A stretch of 64,000 nucleotides of DNA. It comes from Bimastos eiseni (Eukaryota > Annelida > Clitellata > Crassiclitellata > Lumbricidae). The notes under the pieces were generated by a model. The model worked only from the letters and a program-made list of their open reading frames with translations. It did not search any database and had not been told where the DNA came from. The position numbers and the translations under genes are program-made. Location: NCBI GenBank assembly GCA_959347315.1, contig OY365813.1:34351528-34415527 (forward strand). The letters are read 5' to 3'. Of this stretch, positions 10,840 to 23,443 are shown piece by piece; position 1 is the first letter of the stretch, and every line of letters starts with the position of its first letter.

Positions 10840-12260
10840 CATAACAGCGGTTTCAGGAGGGAAGCATACTGGCATGGATATATATTAGATTCAGACAAAC
10901 ACGACAGGCAAATCAACCATACAATCTATAGGTGGAGATTTTGTCTTGAATTGGGATGGGACAGGTTGGAAAAAAGTAAGTTTTCAAAAATGGATGCAGC
11001 AGAAAAAGAGGAACAATTTATAATATTTATGAAATATTGTGGGATATACGCATCTCCATCCTCTTTAGTTTAAATTTCGAAAGGTACCGTCCCTTCCTGT
11101 CCCCTCCTGTCTACGTCCCTGGTACACTCGATGCATGTCTGCTATACACTTTAGCAGAAAACGCAGTTTTGGCTACAGGACCACGTTATTATTGACAGGT
11201 CGTCGAACACCATTTGAAGCACATAGGGCAAGGTTAGCCATAAGAGGCCAGTACATCGTGCGACTGTCAATAATAGCACAAGTCACCCTTAATTGGCTGG
11301 ATGACCTAGACAGACGAGTTCATCATTCATTACGACTATAGACATTCTGTTAAATGAATTGCGCTAATCGCCAGCTGACTGAAACTATACAGTAGACACG
11401 ATATGACCCATCGGTAGTTCAGTAAACATAGTTGTAACGTCACATTTTTAAAGCGCCACTCGAAAGCCAAGCGCAGGGCACCAGCTTATTCACGATGGAT
11501 GGTGTTTAGAGTTGAAACAGCTAGGGAAGGAGGGTGAAGAAGAAGAATGAGGAAAGGTTTTTGGGAAAAACATTGTTTTCGGTGAAAGACCTGTGGGGGA
11601 AGAAGTGCACCTGGGCGCCATACAGTGAAATTCGACTCCCGTTACATTAGAATTGCAATTAAGACCATCCCTAGCTGTTTCAACTCCATTCAAAGAGCTC
11701 CGTCGAAAGCAAGCTACTCCTAGACTTTCACAAGATTTTTCAGTCGACGCTAATTAACAAAATAACGCGAGCGTTACAATACGTTAGACTGTGACGTTTT
11801 AGCTGTTTTATTGAAAGTAGGAAAGATCTTGGTTTCCTGAATCGTTTCAGGATCATAATTCCCCGTTTTATTCACAAAAACAATAGTGGCCTATGTTAAA
11901 CTTGTTATTATCAGTTTCTACTATAACGTGTAATCATACTGCAGTTTGAGTTGAAGAAACAAAACACAAATACTTGTAGCCTCGATAGTTATACCGTATG
12001 CAAAGTCGATAAAAATTGATATTTAGACCAGCGGTTGATATTCGACATTAGGGGTCATCAATTGAGTATGTACGCATGGGGATGCCAACGGATAAAGGCT
12101 CTTATACAAAATGGGTGGTCCTGAAACACATTTAACACCATTCTTCTATCATTGGCCTTTAAACGAGCCACAACTACCGACTAAATCGTAGTTTTAGGTG
12201 ACGACACGACACCTCTGACTGCAACTAACTATAAGCACTACTCGTCGTAGATAATGTGAT
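10840..12260. other. Intergenic, repeat-derived
   Basis: No gene seen. CGCCACTCGAAAGCCAAGCG near 11455 recurs near 34683 and, inverted, near 10150 and 9030. A further dispersed family (ATTCGACTCC...TTGTAATCATACTGC) is represented near 11625 and 11930. Confidence 0.5.
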
Positions 12261-12261
12261 G

Positions 12262-12365
12262 TACGCCATGCGTGGCTACCACACAGTTAAACTCGACTCC
12301 ACTGATAATTTATCATTCGTATTGTGCGTACTTTACTTGTAATCATACTGCGAAATTAAACGAAA
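12262..12365 (+). repeat. Dispersed repeat E
   Basis: A segment with GTTAAACTCGACTCC and TTGTAATCATACTGCG that recurs near 17420-17530 and 61655-61790. Confidence 0.5.
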
Positions 12366-12934
12366 ATTATATTATTATTCGATTGTTTCAGCGCAGGCTG
12401 GGATGGAGGGGCGGTGCAATAAAGTAGAAGGTGGGACCAAGTTTTCAGCATTAATGCGCACATACTAAACGGATGGCCCCTAATAAGCACTTCCAAACAT
12501 AGAAACTTTATATAGAGTCCTGCCAAAGTACGTTCCTGAATAGAACAATTTGACAGCAATGCAAACAAACGTAACAGCGAATAAAACTGTTTACAGACCA
12601 TGACGTTTGTCATCAACATCCTAACCGTTATCGCAAAGTGTAATCAGTTGAGTCAACAAGAATAGAAAGATCGGGTTAGTTTGTGCCGTTGGTCGGGAGA
12701 CCATTTCAGAACGATATAGCGACCACCGTGAATCAGGCAAGGGAAGGCACAGACGGGTCACAACTGGCAGCCTAGGACAAGATCGACCTTAGCAACTGTG
12801 CATCAAGACTGGAAGAACTCCGGGCATGTGGGTTCTGGAAATTCTTATAATCAAGATGCATGTGAAAACAGACAGACAATGGCACCAACAGGAGAAGACA
12901 AACAGAGTTAGAGAGACATATTGGAGTTAGAGCA

Positions 12935-13045
12935 ATTGCGAGCAAAGGACTTGCTCGAGGTCCCCACACGCAGCCACCGCACGATGGGAGGATACCGAAC
13001 CCGCACTCTCCGTGTTCGAAGACATGCGCTCCGACATACACCAAG
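12935..13045 (-). repeat. Degenerate tRNA-derived SINE (family A)
   Basis: Contains AAAGGACTTGCTCGAGGTCC and a decayed B-box region (CGGGTTCGGTATCC on the minus strand), in the same orientation as the other family A copies. Confidence 0.5.
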
Positions 13046-13479
13046 AGCAAAACTAGCCTTTGGATGTTTGTCATATAATTACTAACATAGACGTTTCAAC
13101 CAACTTCCCCCAAAAAATCCTTGGGTGCCAAGCAACTGGTGGATGAACACCCAGGTCCAAAGGGACCAAACCAGACATACAGAGAGAGAGGGAAGAAAGG
13201 TCCATATGTGGACAGATGCAGCAGAAGCATCTTGAGGCTGTGCACAGTGAATGGATTGATAAAACGGTAAAACCTTGTCCAGACACACTACAGGACGTGC
13301 CTTTCAGTTCCCCGCTTCTGTCAGCACTTCCATGCAGTCTCTGCAGCCGCTAAAATCTTCAGTTGACGGAATTCAGACCGAACCTGCAGTCACCAACCCA
13401 CCACAGTATATTACCCGTCAACCATTGCTTCCTTGATCGATCTACCAGAGTACCTCTGAAATCCGGTACGATAGCAAGA

Positions 13480-13765
13480 CCCGCACAGTCGAAGAGGAGT
13501 TTCGTATGGCTTAAGGGGGAGTTTCATATGACTGAAGGTATAGTTTCGTACGATAGACTGGGAGTGTACGGTCGAAGTAGTTTCGTACAATTGATGGGGC
13601 AGTTTCACATGGACGATGGGGAGTTTCATAAGTCGATGGGGAATTCTGTACGGTTAATGGAGTAGCTTCAAACGATCGATGGGGAGCACCATACAGTCAA
13701 CGGGGGGAGGGGAGTTTTGTACAATCAAGGGGGGGAGGAGTTTCGAACAGCCGATAGGGTAAATT
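13480..13765. repeat. About 30-bp minisatellite
   Basis: Degenerate tandem units with consensus near AGTTTCGTACGATCGATGGG, about 9-10 copies, becoming G-rich (GGGGGAGGAG) at the right end. Confidence 0.8.
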
Positions 13766-14019
13766 TGGTACATCACACGGGGAGGTAAAAAAAGTACCAA
13801 ACGGCAACAGTTTCACGATTCGACACAAAACCTCCGTTCGACAAAGGAACTAAACAACAATTTGGTGTGATCGTCTCGTCAAAACCCGAGTCCAAAATTC
13901 CTTGGAGAAGGGAACCGTCATGCCCTTCCTGCTCCACCACATCTCTGCAGTCAACTGAACATAGTCTGGTTTCACAATTGTCTCGAGTCCCAGTGGATAT
14001 CGGAAGTGCAGCTTTGTAG

Positions 14020-17000
14020 TCAAATGAGTCCGCGTTTCTTTTTGTAGTCTTCTAGGTTTAGTGATCGTCGCTGCGTCACTGGCCGCGAATTGTCGTTGAA
14101 CTTCGGTAGAACGCTGACGGGACCTGCACAAAGATTTGATTGACTCTGATTAAATTAACTCTTAGATTAACCCAGATTAGAAAAACATTGATTACATTAC
14201 CTCTGATAAAAATTAACCTCGATTAGATCAACATTGACTAGATTAACTCTGATTAAGATTAACACTTATTAGACCAACTATCATTTGATTAACTTACATC
14301 AGATTAACTAGTACCCAACATCATTCGTTGCAACGATTTATATAGCGTCCTTTCAAGGCTGCTGCTACTCCGGAGCACTCGCAATCCAACCCCAACTAAA
14401 AAGAATGGTCTAATGCAGCTATAAAATACATCTGATTAAAACCTAGGCAAATGGAACTCCTGCAGTCCAGCAGAGCCAGTACCAAGCATGGACAAAGGAG
14501 GAGGGCAACGCTAATGATCCTTGTTATCACACAGTGTTGTTAAACTGTAACTAACCAAGGCAAATTGCATATTGCTAATGAGAGTCTATTCCATACAACG
14601 ATGTAAAAAAAACATAGAAAGTGCAATGCTGTCTAATTCTTTCTACACAAAATTTCTGCCAGATCATCCAGAGACTCTGAACATCCCAGCCATCTGTCAG
14701 ATATCGACGAGAATCCGTTGTTGGTTCCACGCTTGTGCGTGGGCCCACCACTGGCGACTCTTTCTGCCCACTGTGCAGAGTTTTGCTAACTGATATGTAA
14801 TTTTTTTGACCATATGACATTTAACAAAATATAACAGGCCAGCACATAGAGCGCCTCTGAGTAGATATCTTGCAGTGACGCCATATAAATACTCAAACCC
14901 CGACTTTATAGAAATAAGAGAAATTGCACCACGATTCAACTCCAGCGTTACCTGACGGGACTTCCAGGTCGATGGTGACGTCGAAGTTATGGACACTGAA
15001 GAGATCGGTCGAAGGTCCACCGCCAGACGACTGCTCTCGACGACTCGGTCTGCTCTCGTCTTCGAGCACCGGCTCAAGGGTCGCCATCGGCTGAAAAATA
15101 GTAATTTGCAACAATGACAATTTAGTACCAATACTACTACTACTAATAATAATGGTAATAATAATAGTACAATAAGCCCGAATGTGAGTGCTTTATTTGG
15201 CGAGCGCTCCGAGTGAAACCATGATTATATAACTAGCTCACTCGATTTGCATAGAAAATGAGCACAGACTTCAGATGATGTGAATGCAAATGGCAATCGT
15301 TGTATTGAATGTCGGTGCAATTTGAAACTAACGTGAATTGTGTGCTGAAAATAGTCTCATTGACATAGAAATTCTCAGAAGAACGTTTTGCTAGATGTCG
15401 CCAGAGCGTCTTGTTCAAAGTGGTCGCCACGTCGTTCTGGAATGGTTGTCCTCCGACCAAAGACATGAACGTCTCTGATCTTTGTAGTCATATTGACTTT
15501 CTTGATTGCAGCACGGGTCTGTTAGGTTGTGGCACAAGGAAAAATGTATTGCTATATAGGTAAGATGTTATTAATTACTAAAACAATTAATAAGTAATCA
15601 TCATACGGTACCAGAATGATCGGCAGAGAAGCTTTGTCAGTCTTGAACTTCTGTTCGATTCTTGCTTTCATCTGTGCCTTCAGCTCAGGGTCACGAACCT
15701 AAACAGACAAACAAATCAATCAATCAATAAACAAATCAATCAATCAATAAACAAATCAATCAATAAACAAATCAATCAATCAATAAACAAATCAATCAAT
15801 CAATAAACAAATCAATAAACAAATCAATCAATCCATAAACAAATCAATCAATCAATAACAGCAGACAACAGGACAAAGATAAAGTGGAATAGAACAGAAC
15901 TCGGTCCCTATACACCCGAATTTCACCTTCTGTAACGAACTGCAGAGTGTCAGTCTATCTAATAAACAAAGATATATAACTTTAATGTCACATCAACAAT
16001 GAGTTCAAATCTGTCACAAACTTATATCATTAAACAAATCAACATTTATAAGTCACATCTGTAACAGCTTACAATCTTATATGCGTAGCAATCTCAAATC
16101 CGTAAAAAACCAAATCAGTAACAATCTCAAATCTGTAATAATCCCACATCCGTAATAATCTTACATTCGTTACGAGCGTGGAGCGCGACTGTCTCCGGGT
16201 GAATGGGTCGGCCTTAGCCAGCTTCCTTTCGGCTGCTTCACGCTTGGCTGCTTCGTCTGCCTCACGGAGGTTCCGCTGACGATTGCGCTGGTTGATGTCG
16301 CTGATGCTGCTGATGTTGTTGGTGCGGATGCGGTCGAGCTCTTCCGCTCGCTCCTCCAGCTGCTCGAGCTGTACCTTCAGCTCCTCAGCTTTCTCCTTCT
16401 CCCCGTTCTGCTCGGCGACTTCCTGTAATGTAAAATCAATGGTAATTGTAATAGAACATTTATATGGCACCAAAATGACAACCACAATTGAGAAAGTCTT
16501 CAGGTGTTTTCAAAAGAGGGGAAGCAGCCCAAGCAAAAGGTCCTACAAAAGAGGGTTCCAGCTAGCGGGGTCGACATAGGCAAAAGCTCTGTCACCAGTC
16601 TACCCTATCGACACACCCTGGCCCAGAGACTAGAGATCCAACTGGGTAGACAATTTCTGCCATGTACCGAATCCGAGTATTTGAATGCACTATTTGCACG
16701 ATTCGGGTACGAACAGAGTAGCAGTGGGTCGCTACTAGAGCAGAACCATTGCCTCGTCAATTGCCATCATGTCTGGCAAACCTTAAATTGAAGAATTTTC
16801 TTATAGTGATATACATAAATCTAGAGACTTTATGATCAGTGACTAACTAACATAAATGAAATTATTTATAGAATTATGCATTTCTTAATTATAGCACCCA
16901 TTTTTTTAAACTATCTATTGCAAGCGTACTATTTCCCAAGGCAAATACTTCGAATAGTTTTACAAAATGGGATATTCTGCCAAGGTGAATGTCTGAGGCG

Positions 17001-20000
17001 ATTTCCGGTCGGTCCCTACCTGAGACTCTAAACGTCCCAGCCATCTTTCAATGGGAATATGTTGGTTGGTTCCACGCTAGGGCGTGGGCCAACCACTGGC
17101 GACTCCTTCAGCTTTCCCAAGACAATGTCTTATCAATGAGCCGCATTGTGTTCCAAACTGTTATAAGTAAAACCTCATAGTTTGTCTACAACGATGATCG
17201 CAATGTAATAGAGTCGTTACGTGGTGTTTCATAAGCATCGTCTTTCTCATAGCGTAATTGTGCGGATTCTTTCGAAACTTCTGCTTCTCTGCGACGATCT
17301 GTAGAAGAAAAAATCGAAACCAATCAGTGATATTGATCCGAACTACGAAGCGGTTGGTAGAGTAGCGGTTAGCGAGAGGTTGGTGTTTTATTTAAATAAA
17401 ATCAGATGCATAGCAGAATGGTCACCTTGCATGGCTGCCTACAGTCAAATCCAACTACTCTAATAACTAGTCATCATATGTTCATACTGTTCATACTGTA
17501 ATCACACAGCAGTCAATCAGTTCGAAATCAATGAAAAATTATTAAATTATTAAAATTATAATCATTATTATTATTAACCAGTCTTCCACTATCCTAAGCT
17601 GAGAGATGGACAAACAGAATCTCCAACCTTGTTGACGTCCTCCTCATTGAACTTGTATTCGAGCGCCTCTTTGATGTCCCTCAGCTTCGTTTCCACATCC
17701 AGGGTCGTCGGAAGCGCAGTTCCCTCCATCTCCATCGTCTGCACCCACTTGTTGAACTCGGACTCCGTGAACTCGTGATTTGACACAAACTCCAACCGGT
17801 AGACCCTCTCCGACTTGCCATGCCTGGAGAGCATTTTAAACCTGAGTGTCAAAACTTGTCCAGCAAATGGGCAAGTTTTCCCAGCAAGTGGTAGGCATTG
17901 ATGCTGCAGGTGTCTTGTCATTGTCATACAAGACAATACAAGTGTAATATGAAACTCCCATCTTACAATCAAATTAGTACATAACTTCACACACGCCTCG
18001 ACGGCACAATATCAGCTATATGTTGCAGGGTAAGTGAGCACAAAGGACCTGCTCAAAGTCCCTACACAGTAACCCCTCAGACAAGGATCGAACCCATACT
18101 CTACGAGTTTAAGGCAGACTGCTTTGACCAATCAGTCATCCAAAAAAAGATGCAGAGAAAGAGTCACCAGTGGTTGGCCCACGCACACAACCAACGGCGA
18201 AGAATAAAAGAATATACCCACTCAGTTGATGACAGTCGAGAACGTACAGATTATTGCAATGAACCGTTTATAAACAATTGATACAAGACGTAACGAGAGG
18301 AGCGATCTCTCTCTGCACTCGTCCAGATGATGATGAGAAGAATCACAGCCAAAGGAAAATGACGATGTTAACATCTTACTTGAGCTTCAGACCCTTGTTC
18401 GTTCGTGTGTTGCCCAGTTGGTAAACCTTCGCAGTCTCAACAACGTCGGCAATACTAGCCACCTGTACAAATCAAACAATAACTAACTGAAAACTCATAA
18501 CATGGTTACTACGGCAAAGGAACATTGAGCAAGTCTTTTGCTCACAGCTGCTCAGCTTCATCGATTGATTCTCTGTTCTTAGATAGCAGTGATTACTAAA
18601 AGATTGACCAGTCCTTCTTTCACTAGATGTATAATGCAATGATGCCTTGTAATCATTCATTCATTCGTAATGTGTTTGTAATCAGTACTGCAGCATCAGT
18701 TTGAAAATTAATAATATCATTGTCATCATCACTGTCTTCATTATTATAGTAATTGTTATTATTCTGATTCTCCCAACTCACTCGGTACACAGGCTTTCCC
18801 TCGTGGTTCCCAATCCCGATCTTGACGAAGCATCCTACTACGGTCTTCTTAAAGTACGGCATGTGACACCATTTCTCCAACTTGTGCCGTGACAGGCGGA
18901 TCGAAGCCAGCTGCTCCTTGTTTGAGATCGGCTGTGATCGGCGCTTTCCTCGGTCCAGTCGGTCCTCGTCCTCCGAGTCGCTGCTCCTCGACGATCCGGA
19001 GGAGGACGACGACGAGCTCGATCGTCGGCTTCGATCCGAGGATCCATCCTTGCTTTTCTGCTCTCCGGACTCTCGATCGTCATTGTCGTCTTCGTCCTCG
19101 TCGCCGTAGACTTCGTCCGCGTCAAGTTTCTTCTTCTCAAGAAGTTCCTTCTCTTCATCCTCCTTCTGTTGCTGGATGATCTCAGCTGAGGGAGAAAGAA
19201 TAGATGGAGAGAGGGATGAATAGAATGAAAGATATTGGATAGCAGGATGAGCTAATAAATGGATGAATAGATGAATGGATGGAGGGATGGATAGATGAGA
19301 AGATTCATAAAGAAATGGAATGATGAGTGAATAAACAGATGGATGAATGTATGGATGAGTGAATAGATGAATGGATGTATGTATGGGTGAGGGAATAGAT
19401 GAATGAATGGAAAGATAAATGGAAGGACCAATGAATAAATAAAGGAACAGATGGATACTGAGTACATATCATGATGTCATATGCATCTCATACTCATATC
19501 CATAGCGTACGGTCGATGTACTCCTATACACCTGAGTTGGCCAAGGGTGCAGTGCAAGTGAAGCCCTAACCGTGAGAATAAACCAACGCACCCTGTTTCT
19601 TCCTTTCCTCTCTTCTCGCCTTCAGATCCTTCAGGGCCGACATCTTCTTGCTGTCCTTCTTGTCCTCGATCACCCGCCGTCGATCGTGGCTCCGCTCGCT
19701 CACGCTCTTCAGAGTGGCCGAGCCACTCGATCCGCCTTTCGACTTTCCCTTTTTCTTTGCCTCACGTAGCTTCTTCTCAATGTCGAATCTGGAATCATCG
19801 AACATTCGTGATCGTAACAGTAATAATAAAATAACAATAATAATTATTATTATTTATTATCATTTGATTTTAAACTGACAAACCGCAGTATGATGACAAG
19901 TATGAACGAATGATGACAAGTTATTACAAGAGACGAATTTAATTAGCCCTGCAAGGCATCCATTACGTTATACATTTGATTTAACCAACGCCGTCGCCTA

Positions 20001-23000
20001 GCGAAGAAGGACTAGTCAACCTTATTACAGGGGATACGAGCCTTAAACTCGGTTTCTCACTCTGCGTCTCAGTGTCTTATTCTACTCCGATTCTATCTGA
20101 TCTGAACTAGTTTTAGCTTACCTAACTTATCTTATCTTTTACCATAACTGACCCGGTTTTGACCGAACTGCCTTGGTTTTACCGTAACTGACCCGGTTTT
20201 AACTGAACTGCCTTGGTTTTACCGTAACTGACCCGGTTTTGACCGAACTGCCTTGGTTTTACCGTAACTGACCCGGTTTTGACTGAACTGCCTTGGTTTT
20301 ACTGTAACTGACCCGGTTTTAACTGAACTGCCTTGGTTTTACCGTAACTGACCCGGTTTTAACTGAACTGCCTTGGTTTTACCGTAACTGACCCGGTTTT
20401 GACTGAACTGCCTTGGTTTTACCGTAACTGACCCGGTTTTCACTGAACTACCTTGGTTTTAACCAAACTCACTTGATTGTGACTTACCTGACCTGTTTTG
20501 ACTTATCTGAGCTAATTTTGACTGAACTGACCTAATTTTTACCTAGTTTTGATTGAACTGATATAATTTAGACTGAATTGACCTGCTTTTGACTGAACTT
20601 ACCTGGTCTTAAGAACTTCTCTCTTTTCAATTCTATTAAACAGCTCCTGTTCTCGTTCTTTCTCTGTCATCTCAAACAGTCTCTTTCTATCCTCTTCGTC
20701 CCGTATTAGATTCTCATCCAAACCGTCATCAAACTCGTCAAGGGAATCTGCGTCACTGCCATTGTTTGCGTCGCTTCCTGAGTCTGAAACTTCACCTTCA
20801 CACAAAACAAATTGTTTATATCTTTCTTATGTATTGATTATTGTTGAAATACTCGAGTCAGATGTTAAGTGTTAAAAAGGGAAATTTGAAGACGTGAACT
20901 GAAATGTGAAGCATTTCAAATGTTATCTGGAATGTGCAGCATTCAAAATTGAGTTAAAATGTGAATCATCCAGGTTTAAATTATTCAAATATTAACAGAA
21001 ATGTGAAGCATTCAAATTGAACTGAAATGTGAAGCATTCAAATGTGAAACGCGAGCTCCCAATCACCTTCTTCTGGTTCGGACATCTTGTCCGGTTCTTT
21101 CTCGCTGTCTGACGACACCTGTAGCTTCGATCGTTTGCTCTGCTTCATCGGCTGCAGTCGCTTCTTCCTCTTCTGCGACCCGTTCATCGTCCACTGTAAT
21201 GTAATCGAACATTTATATAGCATCTCCACAAGATATATGCCCAGGGACGCTCCCGGACCAACCTCGGCCAAAGAAGACAGATTTCAGAAGAGTAGACAGT
21301 GGATAGAGAGGTTTTAGGCAACAGCCAAAGATCAAATGGGAGGCAGTTCCAGGCAGTCAGGGTAAATAACCTACTGTTACAATAATGTAATGTAATCGAA
21401 TATCTATATAGTGCCTCTTCAAGATATCTACTCAGAGGTAGTACCAGATAAACCTCAGTCCTCAATGTGTTTTTAATGAGAAGAACATATATAGCTGAGA
21501 GAAAGCAGTCACTTACATACATACATACATACATACACATATACACTGTCCATCTAGTACCGACAATTCATATTCTATGGTGAGGGCAATTACTAAACTA
21601 ATAACGATGGTAACAATAATAATAGTGAATTGATAGCGACAATAACAACAGGAATAATAATAATAATCAAACATATAAAAGCTGTCAAAATAATAACAAT
21701 AATAAATTGATAGTGACAGTAATAACAATAATATAATAATTATAATAATAATAATAAACCATATTGTCTTGTATTAACCATCCTCGATCTGAGGGTTGGT
21801 CGCTTCATGGACAAGTCTACTCCATCTCTTCCTGTCTCTCGTCTTCTTTAGTAAGTTGTTAAGTGGTATCCCGGTCCATTTTTCCACATTGTTTATCCAT
21901 CGTGTCTTTGGTCTTCCTCGTTTTCTTTCTCCCGGTGTAGTGCCTTGCATGATTTCTTTTTCTAGACAGTTTCTCTCTTTTCTCATCACATGTCCAAAGT
22001 ATGTTTATTTCCTCCTTTTTATCAGATTAAGTAGCTCTCGTTCCATGTCTGCTTTCTCCAATATCCACTCATTTGTTTTTTTTGAGTCCAAGATACCCTT
22101 AGAATCTGTCTAATAAAATAAATAAAACATATTACAGAAGTCAAAATAATAACAATAATAATAAAAGTAAATTGATAGTGAGAGTAATAACATGAATAGC
22201 AAAAGTAGTAGTAAACTGATAATGACAGAAATAACTAAAATGATGATAACAACCACAACAATAATCTAAATAATAATGAGTAAATAATAATAAGCAGGTA
22301 ATAATAAGTAAGTAATAATGGTTAAAACCTCCTGATCGCTTCCAGATGAAGATTCTGAATCACTGGCGACTTTTGACGGAGGAGCGGCTGTTGATTCCAC
22401 CTGCGATAATTTGCTGTTGGCTAACATTTTCAATTCCTACAAAAAGGATTAAATAGGTCACAATACATGAAAATATAGACATATTTTAACATTGTTACCA
22501 GGAGATGTTTTAATATTATGAATCGATATGCTTTAACGTTATGACTTGAAACGTTTTAATGTCATGATTTGATATGTTTCAACACTATAATTTGATATGT
22601 CTTAATGTTATGATTTGATATGTCTTGACGTTATGACTTGATATGTTTCAATGTTATGATCTTGTATGCTTTAACGTTACGATTTAATATGTTTTAGCAC
22701 TATGACTTCCGTTATGCATTGGGCTTGTGCTTTCCTGATATCAAAATGACATCTCTTGAAAAACTATTTATTCCTTACTACAGCAGTTCGCAGCATTATA
22801 TTTCCACTGAAAACATCAACCCCATGGCCTTATTCTTTATGACTGCGAGGACTGTGGGGCATCCCAAAATTAAATCTCCACCAAATCCCTAAAGCTAATT
22901 TTCGGAGGAAAAATATTATTTATGCACATCTAACTCCGAAAATAATATATATTAATTTGATGGATTTTGAATCCATGGTGCAAATTTATTTGTCCGGAAT

Positions 23001-23443
23001 TACGTCAATTTAGCCTTTTATCAAATTACGGGAATCGGCTTCTGACGATATAGGCAGAGCAACCATTTTTAAGGTTCACCATGAAATTTACTTGACCAAC
23101 ATGATTATATAATCGCTTCTAAATTGGAATATGGCTTTCACATTGGCTCAAAAATAATTCCATTGTTGGGATAATTCACGTAAAAATCTAATTATCTACA
23201 TCGCCTCTTTACACTCCGTACATAAAATCAGGCGATCGCAAATATATGCAGTGTTTCAATAAGTCCTTTCAGTATACATAATATACATTAAAGCAGTCAG
23301 CTAAGTATACACTAAGCAGTGTCAGCTTAAGGAAATGATAATACATTATAAAAGCTTCACGTTCATCTAACCTCTTCTAGGTTATTGTCGCTATCGCTGT
23401 CGTCGCTGCCGGATTCTATATAAACCCTCCTTTGCCTCGACAT
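14020..23443 (-). CDS. RTF1: RNA polymerase-associated protein RTF1 (Paf1 complex / Plus3 domain)
   Basis: Complete gene of 13 exons, 681 aa. Exons: 23443-23372, 22436-22329, 21193-21067, 20795-20603, 19788-19592, 19185-18782, 18462-18380, 17823-17628, 17298-17221, 16422-16165, 15698-15612, 15090-14952 and 14123-14020 (stop 14022-14020). All junctions are GT-AG and keep frame. RTF1 is a nuclear elongation factor associated with the Paf1 complex. Its Plus3 domain binds phosphorylated SPT5, and its histone-modification region stimulates H2B ubiquitylation. Visible landmarks: N-terminus [20 protein letters not shown]; acidic/Ser-rich first third; [20 protein letters not shown] (about 149-169); Plus3 domain about residues 320-453 ([42 protein letters not shown]); coiled-coil [24 protein letters not shown]; conserved C-terminus [16 protein letters not shown]. 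Length is close to vertebrate RTF1 (about 670-710). The start is the first ATG, in the conserved SDSDE-type context. Confidence 0.95.
14140..14315. repeat. Degenerate GATTAA minisatellite (RTF1 intron 12)
   Basis: Units of about 20-25 bp around AGATTAACTCTGATTAA, roughly 7 copies. Confidence 0.65.
14646..14897 (-). repeat. Dispersed repeat B (SINE-like)
   Basis: A minus-oriented copy with TATATGGCGTCACTGCAAG, ATCTACTCAGAGGCGCTC, CGCCAGTGGTGGGCCCACGC and the GATGTTCAGAGTCTCTGG end. The full family is about 220 bp and starts TGTAATGTAATCGAGCATTT. Confidence 0.75.
15716..15862. repeat. AATCAATCAATAAACA minisatellite (RTF1 intron 10)
   Basis: Tandem units of 13-25 bp built from AATC and AATAAAC, about 7 copies, directly upstream (minus strand) of the 15698-15612 exon acceptor. 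Confidence 0.9.
16424..16500 (+). repeat. Dispersed repeat B, 5' part
   Basis: TGTAATGTAAAATC...GAACATTTATATGGCACC is a diverged repeat B head. Its first bases form, on the minus strand, the TTACATTACAG 3' splice site of the RTF1 exon ending at 16422. Confidence 0.6.
17021..17108 (-). repeat. Dispersed repeat B, 3' part
   Basis: Minus-oriented fragment with CGCCAGTGGTTGGCCCACGC and CAGAGTCTC-type ends, inside an RTF1 intron. Confidence 0.65.
17400..17530 (+). repeat. Dispersed repeat E
   Basis: GGTCACCTTGCATGGCTGCC and AATCACACAGCAGT match the copy at 61655-61790 at lower identity. Confidence 0.5.
18030..18145 (-). repeat. tRNA-derived SINE (family A)
   Basis: Minus strand: GATGACTGATTGGTCAAAGC (A-box), GGGTTCGATCC (B-box), then GGACTTTGAGCAGGTCCTTT tail. 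Lies in an RTF1 intron. Confidence 0.7.
18165..18240 (+). repeat. Dispersed repeat B, 3' part
   Basis: AGAGTCACCAGTGGTTGGCC CACGCACA core adjacent to the family A SINE. Confidence 0.55.
19200..19465. repeat. GATGAATGGATG-type simple repeat (RTF1 intron 5)
   Basis: Degenerate ATGA/ATGG tetranucleotide sequence of about 265 bp. Apparent long frames across it (HPFIYSLI repeats) are artefacts. Confidence 0.85.
20142..20461. repeat. 40-bp minisatellite, 8 copies (RTF1 intron 4)
   Basis: Unit near CTGACCCGGTTTTGACTGAA followed by CTGCCTTGGTTTTACCGTAA. Each unit is itself two related 20-bp halves. Copies are spaced exactly 40 bp with few substitutions. Confidence 0.95.
21195..21445 (+). repeat. 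Two dispersed repeat B copies
   Basis: TGTAATGTAATCGAACATTT at 21195 and AATGTAATGTAATCGAATAT at 21388, each followed by TATATAG...CTACTCAGAGG-type sequence. The first copy abuts the RTF1 exon 3 acceptor. Confidence 0.75.
21774..22090 (-). pseudogene. LINE reverse-transcriptase C-terminal fragment
   Basis: Minus-strand frame with [56 protein letters not shown] and an ending [12 protein letters not shown], the classic tail of a non-LTR ORF2. One in-frame stop interrupts it between the RRK and TYFGH segments. It lies in RTF1 intron 2 in the same orientation as RTF1. Confidence 0.85.
22495..22715. repeat. About 25-bp minisatellite (RTF1 intron 1)
   Basis: Units near TTATGATTTGATATGTTTTAACG, about 8-9 copies with roughly 20% divergence. 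Confidence 0.85.

Noticed and set aside
18701..19179. Overlapping plus-strand frames across RTF1 exon 6
   Set aside because: They are antisense shadows of the GC-rich RTF1 exon that encodes the Ser/Asp-rich linker and the start of the Plus3 domain.
20142..20461. CRISPR-like regular 40-bp repeats
   Set aside because: There are no unique spacers; the whole unit repeats, and the locus is an intron of an animal gene.
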